A stretch of 64,000 bases of DNA from Bacilli bacterium (GTDB lineage Bacteria; Bacillota_I; Bacilli_A; RF39; UBA660), in the NCBI GenBank assembly GCA_017934595.1, contig JAGBJG010000005.1:1-64000 (forward strand), read 5' to 3'. The notes under the pieces were generated by a model. The model ran no database searches. It saw only the letters and a list, made by a program, of their open reading frames with translations, and was not told the origin of the DNA. The translations under genes were made by a program, and so were the position numbers. Every line of letters starts with the position of its first letter. The first letter of the stretch is position 1. Positions 36,560 through 45,573 of the stretch are shown in pieces.

Positions 36560-38209
36560 ATGGTGGAAATTAGTTTAAATGATATTAAGAAGAGTTTTGG
36601 TTTTAATAACGTTTTAGATGGCTTTGATTTGGAAGTTAATACTAATGATAGAATCGCTATAGTAGGTAAAAATGGCGCAGGGAAGACTACTTTATTTAAA
36701 ATAATTACAGGCAGTGAGACTGTGAATTCTGGTATTGTTAGTATCAGGAAAGGAAGTAAAATTGGTTTCTTGGAACAAATACCTACAGAGTATGATTCTA
36801 ATTTAACAGTTAATGATGTTCTAATGTCTGCATTTAATGAATTGATTTTGGTGTATGAAGAAATGCAAAAATTAGAGAATGAAATGGCGTCTAATTGTTC
36901 TGATATCGATAAAGTTATGGTTAGATATGGTAAGCTTCAAGATGATTTTATAAATAAAGGCGGATATGATATGGACAGTAATCTTTCGAGAATATGTTCA
37001 GCGTTTAATATATCTAGTGATATGCGAAATCAGTTGTATAGTTCCTTAAGTGGTGGCCAAAAAACATTAGTGCATTTTGCTAAATTATTACTAGAACAAC
37101 CTGAAATTTTGCTTTTGGATGAGCCAACTAATCATTTAGATATAAAAACCATAGAGTGGCTAGAAGAGTTTCTTAAATCGTATAAAGGGACAGTTGTTAT
37201 AAATTCGCATGATAGATATTTTTTGGACAAAGTTGTTAATAAAATAGCGTTATTAGAAAATGGCAAATGTACGTTGTATCATGGTAATTATTCATATTAT
37301 ATCGAAGAACAAGAGAGAGAATTACTTGCGGAATTTCAAAGTTATAAAACACAACAAAAACAAATTCAAGCTATGAAAGATGCAATCAAGAGGTATAGAG
37401 ATTGGGGTAATCGTTCAAGCAATGAAAAATTCTTTAAGGCCGCTGCTAACTTGGAAAAAAGATTAGAACGAATGGAAATTTTAGATAAGCCGGAATTACA
37501 GAAGAAGAAATTGCCATTAAATTTTCAACAAAATGATAGATCTGGAACACGTGTAATTAATTTAGATAGTATTTATATGGCGTACGGTCCCAAAACAATA
37601 TTAAATGGTATTGATTTTGAAATTGAATACGGTGAAAACGTATGTTTACTAGGAGATAATGGTAGTGGGAAATCAACTCTAATAAAAATAATATTGGGCG
37701 ATGTGGTACCAATATCTGGCGCTGTTAATATTGGTACTAATGTGAAGATTGGATATTTACCTCAACAACTATCTTTTGAAGATGAAAATATTAGCATTTT
37801 GGATGAATTTAGGAAACATTTTGAGGGAAATGAAACACAACTTCGTGCCGTATTGGCAAAATTTTTCTTTAACGGTGAAAATGTTTTTAAAAAAGTAAAT
37901 AAATTATCTGGTGGTGAAAAAGTAAGATTAAAACTTGCAGAATTGATTCAAAAGGACGTCAATTTCTTGATTTTGGATGAACCAACTAATCATATTGATA
38001 TTGATACACGTGAAATGTTGGAGGAAGCATTACTTGATTTTAAAGGTACCATCTTATTCGTGTCACATGATAGATATTTTGTTAATAAATTGGCTAAAAA
38101 AATTGTTGAGATTAAGAATGCAAATATAACGACTTATTTAGGTAATTATGATTATTATATAGAGAAAAAAACAGCTATAATTGCGCCGAAAGAATATAAA
38201 AAACGTTAA
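36560..38209 (+). CDS. ABC-F ATPase, probable ribosome-protection (self-resistance) protein
   Basis: The 549-residue soluble protein has two ABC domains without membrane segments. Domain 1 has GKNGAGKTT, LSGGQKTLV and LLLDEPTNHLD; domain 2 has GDNGSGKST, LSGGEKVRL and LILDEPTNHID. The interdomain linker (about 235-320) is long, charged and helical, as needed to reach the ribosome. ABC-F proteins either tune translation or displace antibiotics. As the last gene of an attenuator-controlled biosynthetic operon it is most likely self-protection. The stop codon lies in the first 4 bp of the right direct repeat, so the cassette ends exactly here and borrows the duplicated terminator. Confidence 0.85.
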   Translation: MVEISLNDIKKSFGFNNVLDGFDLEVNTNDRIAIVGKNGAGKTTLFKIITGSETVNSGIVSIRKGSKIGFLEQIPTEYDSNLTVNDVLMSAFNELILVYEEMQKLENEMASNCSDIDKVMVRYGKLQDDFINKGGYDMDSNLSRICSAFNISSDMRNQLYSSLSGGQKTLVHFAKLLLEQPEILLLDEPTNHLDIKTIEWLEEFLKSYKGTVVINSHDRYFLDKVVNKIALLENGKCTLYHGNYSYYIEEQERELLAEFQSYKTQQKQIQAMKDAIKRYRDWGNRSSNEKFFKAAANLEKRLERMEILDKPELQKKKLPLNFQQNDRSGTRVINLDSIYMAYGPKTILNGIDFEIEYGENVCLLGDNGSGKSTLIKIILGDVVPISGAVNIGTNVKIGYLPQQLSFEDENISILDEFRKHFEGNETQLRAVLAKFFFNGENVFKKVNKLSGGEKVRLKLAELIQKDVNFLILDEPTNHIDIDTREMLEEALLDFKGTILFVSHDRYFVNKLAKKIVEIKNANITTYLGNYDYYIEKKTAIIAPKEYKKR

Positions 38210-38267
38210 TTTTAAATATTAGAGGTAAAGAGTATACTTATAAAATTAAGTAATACTCTTTTACTTT
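38206..38267 (+). repeat. 62-bp direct repeat, right copy (cassette 1)
   Basis: Identical to 27931-27992. Here it is only a displaced tail of the membrane protein gene, but its hairpin (38227-38266) sits right after the ABC-F stop codon and would terminate the cassette operon. Confidence 0.95.
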
Positions 38268-38314
38268 TAAAATAAATGCAAAATATTGTATAATTAAAGA
38301 AAGAAGGCGCTAAT

Positions 38315-38944
38315 ATGGAATATGAAGTAAGATACTATTTTCCGAGTGAAAAATTAAATGATATAGTTTTAAAATTAAAAAATATTAAAGAATTAGAAAT
38401 GCATGAAAGAAGTTATGAAAAGACAATGCAATTCGATCATCCAGATGATACTAATAGCTTTTATACAAAAGAAATAGATGGTAGATTTAGAGTAAGAGTA
38501 ACTAAAAATTCGTCTTCATCTAAATGTAAATTAAGCTGGAAAAGAAGAATTAATTCAACTACTTCTACAGATGTTAATAAAGAAGAAGAGGTTGAAGTAA
38601 CAATTAAATATGAAGAATATGATAACTTTATGTTTATTATAAATAATGTTTTAAAAATGAAAGATGTAGAAAGTTATGAAAGATATAGAACTATATTTAC
38701 GAATGAAGATATAGAAATATCTGTTGACGAATACCCATTCGGTATAGCTTTAGAAATAGAAAATAAAAGTAGTGGAAAAGATTCAGAAGTTGTAGTAAGA
38801 AAATGGGTTGAAGTATTAGGGCTAAACATAAAAGATGCGTATAGATTATCATGGGATGATAAGTATAGTGAATTATGCAGAAAACAAGGTATAGAACATT
38901 ATAACCATGTAACTTTTGGTTTGCCTATGCCCAAGGTTGATTAG
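38315..38944 (+). CDS. CYTH-domain protein (triphosphate tunnel metalloenzyme)
   Basis: The 209-residue protein begins MEYEVRYYFP, a variant of the ExExK entry strand of CYTH proteins. GRFRVRVTKN, CKLSWKRRI and KEEEVEVTI continue the tunnel of charged strands, and ALEIENKS supplies the late acidic strand. The family cleaves or binds triphosphates (thiamine triphosphate, polyphosphate, or class IV cyclase). The lysine in ExExK is Arg here. It is the first chromosomal gene after the cassette. Confidence 0.75.
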   Translation: MEYEVRYYFPSEKLNDIVLKLKNIKELEMHERSYEKTMQFDHPDDTNSFYTKEIDGRFRVRVTKNSSSSKCKLSWKRRINSTTSTDVNKEEEVEVTIKYEEYDNFMFIINNVLKMKDVESYERYRTIFTNEDIEISVDEYPFGIALEIENKSSGKDSEVVVRKWVEVLGLNIKDAYRLSWDDKYSELCRKQGIEHYNHVTFGLPMPKVD

Positions 38945-39028
38945 TCCTTTACACTATATGTCAAAACAAAATTAAAAAAATATTGAAAAAATATAAAATG
39001 TGATATAATTATCTTAGAGGTGTTTTTA

Positions 39029-40006
39029 ATGAATAAAAATGAAATGAGTTTAATTAAAAAACTAGCTAAAATTAATGTAACTAGAGGTTTGTTCATTTTT
39101 GCTGGTGCCGCAACTTTAATGGGATGTGGTAGAAATGTTAGTACCGAGCCGGTTGACCCAACTCCAACTCAAACGATTGAAACTACTATTGATGATCCAG
39201 AAGTTACTCCAGAAGTAGATATACCTGTAGTTGAACCTACTACTGATCCAACTACTACTCCAGTAGAAGAAGATAAACCAGAATTTGAAGATGCAACATT
39301 TATTCAAACTGGTGAACATGAATATACAATAAATATAGATTGTCCTGATAATTCAGAAGCTCCAGAGTTAGCTGTGATACCGTCTTTGGATTTGCAAGGC
39401 ATTATTTCTGGCACATCTGGTGTTAACGGTATATCAGAAAATTTAATTCTTGCTGTCTTGACGCATGGTGCCCAAGTTTCTCCTAATAATATAACACAAA
39501 TTAATATAGAAAATTATGGCGATTGTGTAATTACTGAAAATGCTATAGTTGGTGAACGCTCACTTGTTATAACTGATAATCCTTCTGCTTATGGTGATAA
39601 TGTATTTTGCACAACAATCGATGAAATGACTTGTGGTTCAACGTCTGAACTAAATGCAAACGCTATTAGCAGAAGTATGTTCATTCTTCGAGAATCTATT
39701 ACAGCTACAAACGGCAATATAACATGCGGTTTAACTAGATTTAATATGGGTCCTAAAAATTGGGATATAGTTATGAAAGAATGTATGGATGCAACTGGCT
39801 TAACTGAAGAACAAATTTATGCTAACTACGATTCCTCATATGTCTTATCTTATGATACTATGGGATTGGGTGATCCTAACTATGCGAATGATGTATTACA
39901 ATATGTTAATGGTGATATTGTTATTACTGAGTTTGGTAAAAATGGTGGTGCTGTATCTACAACTACATACACAGTTGATAGGGTTAAAACTTACGGTACA
40001 TTATAG
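39029..40006 (+). CDS. Lipoprotein with lysozyme/transglycosylase-like domain
   Basis: The ATG at 39029 after TTAGAGGTG gives 325 residues. The signal ends with lipobox LMGC at about residue 29, followed by a Thr/Pro/Glu-rich linker to about residue 85. The domain from about 110 reads like a lytic transglycosylase (GVNGISENLILAVLTHGAQ, then CGLTRFNMGPKNWDIVMKEC, then GLGDPNYANDVLQYV). The catalytic Glu expected after LAV is not present; HGAQ stands there. It precedes the secretion locus and may be its VirB1-like wall factor, or a non-catalytic binding protein. Confidence 0.55.
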   Translation: MNKNEMSLIKKLAKINVTRGLFIFAGAATLMGCGRNVSTEPVDPTPTQTIETTIDDPEVTPEVDIPVVEPTTDPTTTPVEEDKPEFEDATFIQTGEHEYTINIDCPDNSEAPELAVIPSLDLQGIISGTSGVNGISENLILAVLTHGAQVSPNNITQINIENYGDCVITENAIVGERSLVITDNPSAYGDNVFCTTIDEMTCGSTSELNANAISRSMFILRESITATNGNITCGLTRFNMGPKNWDIVMKECMDATGLTEEQIYANYDSSYVLSYDTMGLGDPNYANDVLQYVNGDIVITEFGKNGGAVSTTTYTVDRVKTYGTL

Positions 40007-40013
40007 TAAAAAA

Positions 40014-40052
40014 TAAATACAAATCATATATATTGTGATTTGTATTTTTTCT
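40014..40052. terminator. Terminator after the lipoprotein gene
   Basis: AAATACAAATCA and TGATTTGTATTT form a 12-bp stem around a short AT loop, with further T residues. Confidence 0.85.
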
Positions 40053-40124
40053 TTTATAAAATCGGTAATTTGCTCTTTTAAATAAATGGATTCTATGGTA
40101 TAATTATATAATGGAGGCTAGGAT

Positions 40125-40769
40125 ATGAAAAAGAAGATAATATTATTAACTTTATTACTTATATTTCCTATATCTGGTAAGGCCTTAGATTGCAGTTATG
40201 CTGAGCAAGCTAGATTAAGAAAAATAGCTTCTAATGTAACTACATCATATGAATATATTGAAAATGGTGAAAACGTAAGCTTTAATATAACATTGACTAA
40301 TATTACTGGCGAGATATATGTTCATGATTATAATAGAAACGTTGATTACAAATATAATGGTTCAAATGAAATTAAAATAACTGGGTATGAGCCTGGAGAA
40401 AATGTTAGATATCAAATATATCCAACTAAAGGTAATTGTACAAGTTCTTATCTAGCTAATAAATATGTCAATGTGCCATACTATAACAGATATTATAAGG
40501 ATCCTTTATGTGAAGGAAAAACTTATAGTATATGTGGTAAATGGCAAAGAGTAACTTTATCGTATGATGAGTTTGTAAAAACTATAAATGATTATGATAG
40601 AAAAAAAGATGAAGGAATAAAAGACGAAACAAATGGAGAAAAAAATAATATATTCGATTTGATTTCAAAATTTATATTTGATTATTATATTTTCATAATA
40701 GCTGGTGGTGCTTTAATATTTGTATTAACTAGTGTTTTGAAAAAGAAAAAATCAAAATATGATTTTTAG
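40125..40769 (+). CDS. Secreted protein with C-terminal membrane anchor, first gene of the secretion locus
   Basis: The ATG follows GGAGGCTAGG. A signal peptide (MKKKIILLTLLLIFPISGKA) is followed by an extracytoplasmic domain of about 150 residues with four cysteines, a charged linker, and a membrane helix at about 183-203 ending KKKKSKYDF. The middle resembles an immunoglobulin-like beta domain (NVSFNITLTNITGEIYVHDY). It could be a surface or pilus-assembly partner. It precedes the giant Cys-rich protein, whose start lies 10 bp after its stop. Family not recognised. Confidence 0.6.
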   Translation: MKKKIILLTLLLIFPISGKALDCSYAEQARLRKIASNVTTSYEYIENGENVSFNITLTNITGEIYVHDYNRNVDYKYNGSNEIKITGYEPGENVRYQIYPTKGNCTSSYLANKYVNVPYYNRYYKDPLCEGKTYSICGKWQRVTLSYDEFVKTINDYDRKKDEGIKDETNGEKNNIFDLISKFIFDYYIFIIAGGALIFVLTSVLKKKKSKYDF

Positions 40770-40779
40770 GAGGTGGGCT

Positions 40780-43700
40780 ATGAAAAAGAAAATAAAATAT
40801 CTATTATTGACGATATTTATGATATGCGTTGGAATAGGAAATACTTTTGCTGCTGATTGGGGATGTATATTCCGCCCAGGAAGCACAGATTGTATTTCGA
40901 TACAGACTATAGGTGCATCTGGTTTAAGCTATGGTAGAATGTTAACTGATCAAGAAGCTTGCCGTTATGGTAGATATGGAAATCGAGATATGAATGCAGT
41001 AAGACTTACTGTAGTAGACACTAGTGGTACACGAGTTTCTAAATCTATTGATGTTTATAGTGGCTCTTTGCCGGGCTATTATGCTAATACACGTACTAGT
41101 ACCGAGAAAAAAACAAGAAATGAGATATTGAGTTCTGGGACTGGATATACTATATCCGGTAATCGTCCTAGCATAGATGCTTTCCCTAATTTGCCTGGCT
41201 TTAAAAATGCTGGCACCGGAGCTTCTACTGTAATTAAAAATTATTTCATTAATAATTTTGCTTCCGTTGACACTACTGAAATGATAAGAATTTTTGGTTT
41301 AATGGGATATGATGCATATAAAGACATACTTTTATATGAAAACCATTGGTTATTAATTGAGCCAATATATCAAATCGGTACTGATTTTCCTTCTGATGGT
41401 AATGATGGATGCGAGAAGGTTGAAGGTCTTTCACGAGAAGATGATGCGTACGTATCTGGCTTTATAAACAATAATAATTTAGGTATAAGTAAGACTTCTG
41501 AAGTTATTCGAACGCTTAATGATCCTATGTATTGCCCGTCTGGTTGGCATTCAGTAAAGATTTTATCTGGTTATATGTGTGATTGTAATTTGTCTCATAC
41601 ATATTACTATGGTACTGCAACTGAAATATTCTCAATGATGAAACAGTCTAATGATAGATATTATACATATAAAGTTGGTAGAGGTGGTTCAGTAGAAACT
41701 ACCGCTCATGCATTAGGCGGTTTACTACATGATGACGAATATGCTGCCGGCCTAGCTGATGCTTCTGGTTTAGTTGCTATGGACTCACATGCTAGTGGCG
41801 GTGTATATAGTCACATGTTAGACAATAGCGGGAAATACGGACTTGGAGCCATGCATATTAGAATGAAATATATTTTAAATGGTTGTCCTAACGGAGAATG
41901 TCCTACTACTTGCCCAGATGGTACAGTTGTTCCTGAAGGACAAGACCCTGCTGCTGTCTGTCCTCCAAGTTATTGCCCTGACATGCAAACCGTAATTCCA
42001 TATGGAAAAACTGCTGCAGAGGTATGTCCTAACTATACACCAACATGTGATTATAGTTTGGAAACAAGAATAACTAATGATTGTACAAATGGTCAAGAAG
42101 GATATATAAAAGATATTGGTGAAGACGAAAGTGGCGGAGCTGATTTGGAAGAATGGAAATGCATATTTGATACAGCTACTGCCCCAATGAATACATACGA
42201 AGGTGAGTTCTATCATCCAAATGGCAGTACATTCTTCGACAATAATAGATATTGTAGAGTGGCTTGTAGGGAAACTGTTAAATATAAATTACCTTCATCA
42301 TTTGAAGAAGTTGCTGGTAGAAAGTTTACAATAGGAAAGAGTAATGATTTTACTAGTAGTCTTACACAGAATATTATTGAAGGAACATCAACGTGTTCAA
42401 CAGCTTACTATCCTGGAACTCAAACACCTGCTATAAATTATGAATTATTTAAAATGGATTATAATGCTGCTAATATTGAAGTTGTAAATACATGGAATGC
42501 TTATCAAACAGCTATAGCTAAAGAAAAAGCTTTCCAAGCTGCTACACAAGTATCTAGTTCTCAACATGATGAAGCATGTGTTGGACCTATGATTGATGAT
42601 ACAAATAGTTGTCCTGGCGGATGGAGCGAACAATTAGTTAACAGTGCTGGTACACCAACTTCTCAAGCGGCGTGTGATGCGTGTTCAGCAATAGCTAAGG
42701 CGTTTGGTACTGCAGATTGTGGATGTCACACAACTCGTAGTTGTCCTGGCGGATATGGAAAAAAAGTTGATACTGCTAATTGTAATGCTTGGGAACATGG
42801 AAGCCCTAAATATACAGAATATAAATGGTCAGGATCATTCAATAATGGAGTATACAGTGCTACGGTTGAGTATATAACTACTTCGTGTGGTGGTCACGGT
42901 CAAAATAAAGATGCTGTATGGTCTGCTATTCAAGCTGAAAAGAGTGCTACTAAAGCTGCTTATGATAATGCTGTAAATAACCGTAGAATTTTATTAGAAA
43001 CTCTTAATGAATGTAATAACTTCCAAAGAACATATAATGAATTTGAACCTACTTTATCATTCGCGTATAGTGAAACAAAATATAAAGGTTCATATAAACT
43101 ATTTGCTGTAGCTCAAACGTCTGCTGTTACAAGATATTTGGTAAATAACCAACAAGTTGATTCTAAACCATGGACAACTGCCGGCTATGCAGATATTTTA
43201 GATGAATTTACAAGTATTAAAGATATAAATCAGATGTTTGGTAGCATTGATTATGTTGATAGAACTGATTGTGGTTCTGAATTACAACCTTGTGTAAATA
43301 ATGTCAGAGCTCAAGCTTATCCTAATAATACATCAGTAATTCAAATTACTAGAAAAACATATGAATATGATTTGCCTGGTGATGCTAATAGATATGTTGC
43401 TAAAAATGGAAAATCTTATGATAGCGCTTATGATGCTGAATTATCTGATTATCCATATATAGATACAGGACGTACTAATTTACCTATAAATTATGAAACT
43501 CCTGCTGGTTGGTATCATTACTATTATGATTATTACTATGCTGATGGTACTGCTAATTTGTTCGGTACAAATCAAAAATTCTTAAAATACAATAAAGTTG
43601 AACCTGGAGGAACATCTAGTTACAATGGTCTTACATTAGCTGATAACTTGTTATATCACTGCATATATAAAGTTGACTGTGGAATGTTAGAATGTCCTGA

Positions 43701-44268
43701 TGATTCTAATACTTGTCCAGATGGTTCAGAAATGCCACCAGATGGAAAATGTCCAGATTATACAATTACTCAAAAGATATGCCCGAGTGGTGTACCAATG
43801 CCTATAAGTGGTAAATGTCCGGATAATAAAGGAATTAACATTATTTACAGAACTATATCATTAGATAATCCGTTCCCAGGTGAACATGGAGCTGGAAGAG
43901 CAGCTGGTGCTAACTGGGATGGCGAAGCTACAGTTCTTGGAACTAGAATGAGCTTCATAGATGCTTATATTACTAATAATAGAGGAGTTTCAACTGAAAA
44001 AGTATATCAAGAAACTCCAATGTATCAATTTACTCTAACTCCTGCTAATATAAGAGCTATAAGAAAATATAATAGATCTACAGGAAATGATTACAATGAC
44101 TATAACTTTGAATGTAGTAATGGTAAATATTGTAAGAGTGAATTCCTAGAAGAAGGTATCGGAAATGGATATTTTGGATTCAGTTCAAAAAATCCAAATG
44201 GTGGAAGTTGCTTCAATGCATATTCTACTGATTGGGAATCTTGTAGATACTCTAGTATAGGAGGTTAG
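40780..44268 (+). CDS. Giant secreted Cys-rich protein, 1162 aa
   Basis: The ATG at 40780 after AGGAGGTGGGCT gives 1162 residues. Residues 1-26 are a signal peptide ending NTFAA. The rest contains many cysteines in short units such as CPDGTVVPEGQDPAAVCP, CPDMQTVIPYGKTAAEVCP and CPSGVPMPISGKCPD, plus aromatic beta-rich blocks. A helical stretch near 565-585 and 720-750 (AKEKAFQAATQ, AEKSATKAAYDNAV) may be coiled coil. There is no LPXTG motif or C-terminal membrane helix. Two bases separate it from the pseudopilin-like gene downstream, so it is part of the operon. It may be the tip adhesin or extracellular scaffold of the system. Confidence 0.65.
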   Translation: MKKKIKYLLLTIFMICVGIGNTFAADWGCIFRPGSTDCISIQTIGASGLSYGRMLTDQEACRYGRYGNRDMNAVRLTVVDTSGTRVSKSIDVYSGSLPGYYANTRTSTEKKTRNEILSSGTGYTISGNRPSIDAFPNLPGFKNAGTGASTVIKNYFINNFASVDTTEMIRIFGLMGYDAYKDILLYENHWLLIEPIYQIGTDFPSDGNDGCEKVEGLSREDDAYVSGFINNNNLGISKTSEVIRTLNDPMYCPSGWHSVKILSGYMCDCNLSHTYYYGTATEIFSMMKQSNDRYYTYKVGRGGSVETTAHALGGLLHDDEYAAGLADASGLVAMDSHASGGVYSHMLDNSGKYGLGAMHIRMKYILNGCPNGECPTTCPDGTVVPEGQDPAAVCPPSYCPDMQTVIPYGKTAAEVCPNYTPTCDYSLETRITNDCTNGQEGYIKDIGEDESGGADLEEWKCIFDTATAPMNTYEGEFYHPNGSTFFDNNRYCRVACRETVKYKLPSSFEEVAGRKFTIGKSNDFTSSLTQNIIEGTSTCSTAYYPGTQTPAINYELFKMDYNAANIEVVNTWNAYQTAIAKEKAFQAATQVSSSQHDEACVGPMIDDTNSCPGGWSEQLVNSAGTPTSQAACDACSAIAKAFGTADCGCHTTRSCPGGYGKKVDTANCNAWEHGSPKYTEYKWSGSFNNGVYSATVEYITTSCGGHGQNKDAVWSAIQAEKSATKAAYDNAVNNRRILLETLNECNNFQRTYNEFEPTLSFAYSETKYKGSYKLFAVAQTSAVTRYLVNNQQVDSKPWTTAGYADILDEFTSIKDINQMFGSIDYVDRTDCGSELQPCVNNVRAQAYPNNTSVIQITRKTYEYDLPGDANRYVAKNGKSYDSAYDAELSDYPYIDTGRTNLPINYETPAGWYHYYYDYYYADGTANLFGTNQKFLKYNKVEPGGTSSYNGLTLADNLLYHCIYKVDCGMLECPDDSNTCPDGSEMPPDGKCPDYTITQKICPSGVPMPISGKCPDNKGINIIYRTISLDNPFPGEHGAGRAAGANWDGEATVLGTRMSFIDAYITNNRGVSTEKVYQETPMYQFTLTPANIRAIRKYNRSTGNDYNDYNFECSNGKYCKSEFLEEGIGNGYFGFSSKNPNGGSCFNAYSTDWESCRYSSIGG

Positions 44269-44270
44269 AT

Positions 44271-44678
44271 ATGAAAGAATCGTTTTGGGGTATATTTGTT
44301 ATAACTGTTGGTGTTGTATGTATATTCTTGATTTATATGTTTCAAGATATAACTAATACCGATGAACATAACTATACATTACTTAAAGAAACAACTGAAG
44401 GTGCTATGATCGACGCGGTCGATCTAGCAGCCTACAGAAATGAAGGAATAATAAGAATAGATAGAGAAAAATTTGTAGAGAACTTTTTAAGAAGATTTGC
44501 TGAGGATGCATCTTTATCAAAAAGTTATCTAATATCTATCTATGATGTTAATGAATATCCACCTAAAGTAAGTATTAGGGTTTCGTCAATCGCTGGTGGA
44601 GCTGATGCATTATCTGGAGATATAATGAACTTCGATATAATGAATCAGTTAGATGCGATATTAGAAACGCCATATTAG
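44271..44678 (+). CDS. Pseudopilin-like membrane protein (MKES N-terminus), DUF5411-like
   Basis: The 135-residue protein starts MKESFWGIFVITVGVVCIFL, a single N-terminal membrane helix followed by a soluble domain. The MKE[SA] start and helix are shared with proteins at 48702, 48954 and 49416. The sequence recalls DUF5411 of gut Firmicutes. By analogy to TadE/TadF it may be a minor pilin. It is 2 bp after the giant secreted protein and 20 bp before the SAF-domain gene. Confidence 0.6.
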   Translation: MKESFWGIFVITVGVVCIFLIYMFQDITNTDEHNYTLLKETTEGAMIDAVDLAAYRNEGIIRIDREKFVENFLRRFAEDASLSKSYLISIYDVNEYPPKVSIRVSSIAGGADALSGDIMNFDIMNQLDAILETPY

Positions 44679-44698
44679 AAAGATAGGAAGGGAAGAAT

Positions 44699-45562
44699 AT
44701 GAATAATATATTAATTGGTTTAAAAAGATTTATAACTAACAAAAATACAGTTACAGTAATCGCTGTAATCGTAATATTAGGATTATTATATTGGGGTTAT
44801 ACATCTCAAATTAATGCATCCGTTAGTCCAGTTTCAGTTCCAGTTGCTAAACAAACAATTCAACCTAGAACTGAAATTACATCTGATATGATTACTCGTA
44901 TCAAAGTGCCTAAAATAGCTGTATCAGAAAATGTTATTACAACAACTACATCTATTATAGGTAAATATACTAATATAAATGTAACAATACCTAATGGTGG
45001 TATGTTCTACAAAAATTTATTAGTAGAAAAATCAGCATTACCTGATTCAGTATTCACTGCTGTTAAAGACGGTGAAATTCCATATCAATTTAGTGTTAAT
45101 ATGGAAACTACTTATGGAAACTCAATTTTCCCAGGTAATAAAATTGATATCTACATGAAAGCTATTGATGATAATGGCCAAATCATGGTAGGTAGATTAT
45201 TAGAAAACGTTGAAGTATTAGCTGTTAAAGATTCTGCAGGAAGAAACGTATTTGAAAATACAAGCGAAACTAGAACACCAGCATATTTAATATTTGGTGT
45301 ACCTGAAAGAATCCATATCTTACTTCGTAAAGCTGTTTATTTAAAAAGCTCAGGAGTAGAAATATTCCCAGTTCCACACGGAGGAGTTATCCCAGTAGAA
45401 GGTGGATTACAAGTAGATATTACAGAATTACAAAACTATATCGAATCTAGAACTGTTAACTTACTTACTGAAGAATTAAATCAAGCTACTGAAGAAACAG
45501 TTCCAACAGAAAATACTCAAAATACTGAAAATACAACTCAAAACACTAATAGTGCAGAATAG
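44699..45562 (+). CDS. SAF-domain pilus assembly protein, CpaB/RcpC-like
   Basis: The 287-residue protein has a membrane helix at about 17-33, then a SAF domain (VSVPVAKQTIQPRTEITSDM, then MITRIKVPKIAVSE) and an RcpC-like second domain (FSVNMETTYGNSIFPGNKID, then IYMKAIDDNGQIMVGRLLENVEVLAV). The C-terminal 35 residues are Thr/Asn/Glu-rich and disordered. CpaB works in Tad pilus assembly, contacting wall glycan. It is immediately followed by cpaF. Confidence 0.85.
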   Translation: MNNILIGLKRFITNKNTVTVIAVIVILGLLYWGYTSQINASVSPVSVPVAKQTIQPRTEITSDMITRIKVPKIAVSENVITTTTSIIGKYTNINVTIPNGGMFYKNLLVEKSALPDSVFTAVKDGEIPYQFSVNMETTYGNSIFPGNKIDIYMKAIDDNGQIMVGRLLENVEVLAVKDSAGRNVFENTSETRTPAYLIFGVPERIHILLRKAVYLKSSGVEIFPVPHGGVIPVEGGLQVDITELQNYIESRTVNLLTEELNQATEETVPTENTQNTENTTQNTNSAE

Positions 45563-45573
45563 TAGGTGATACT

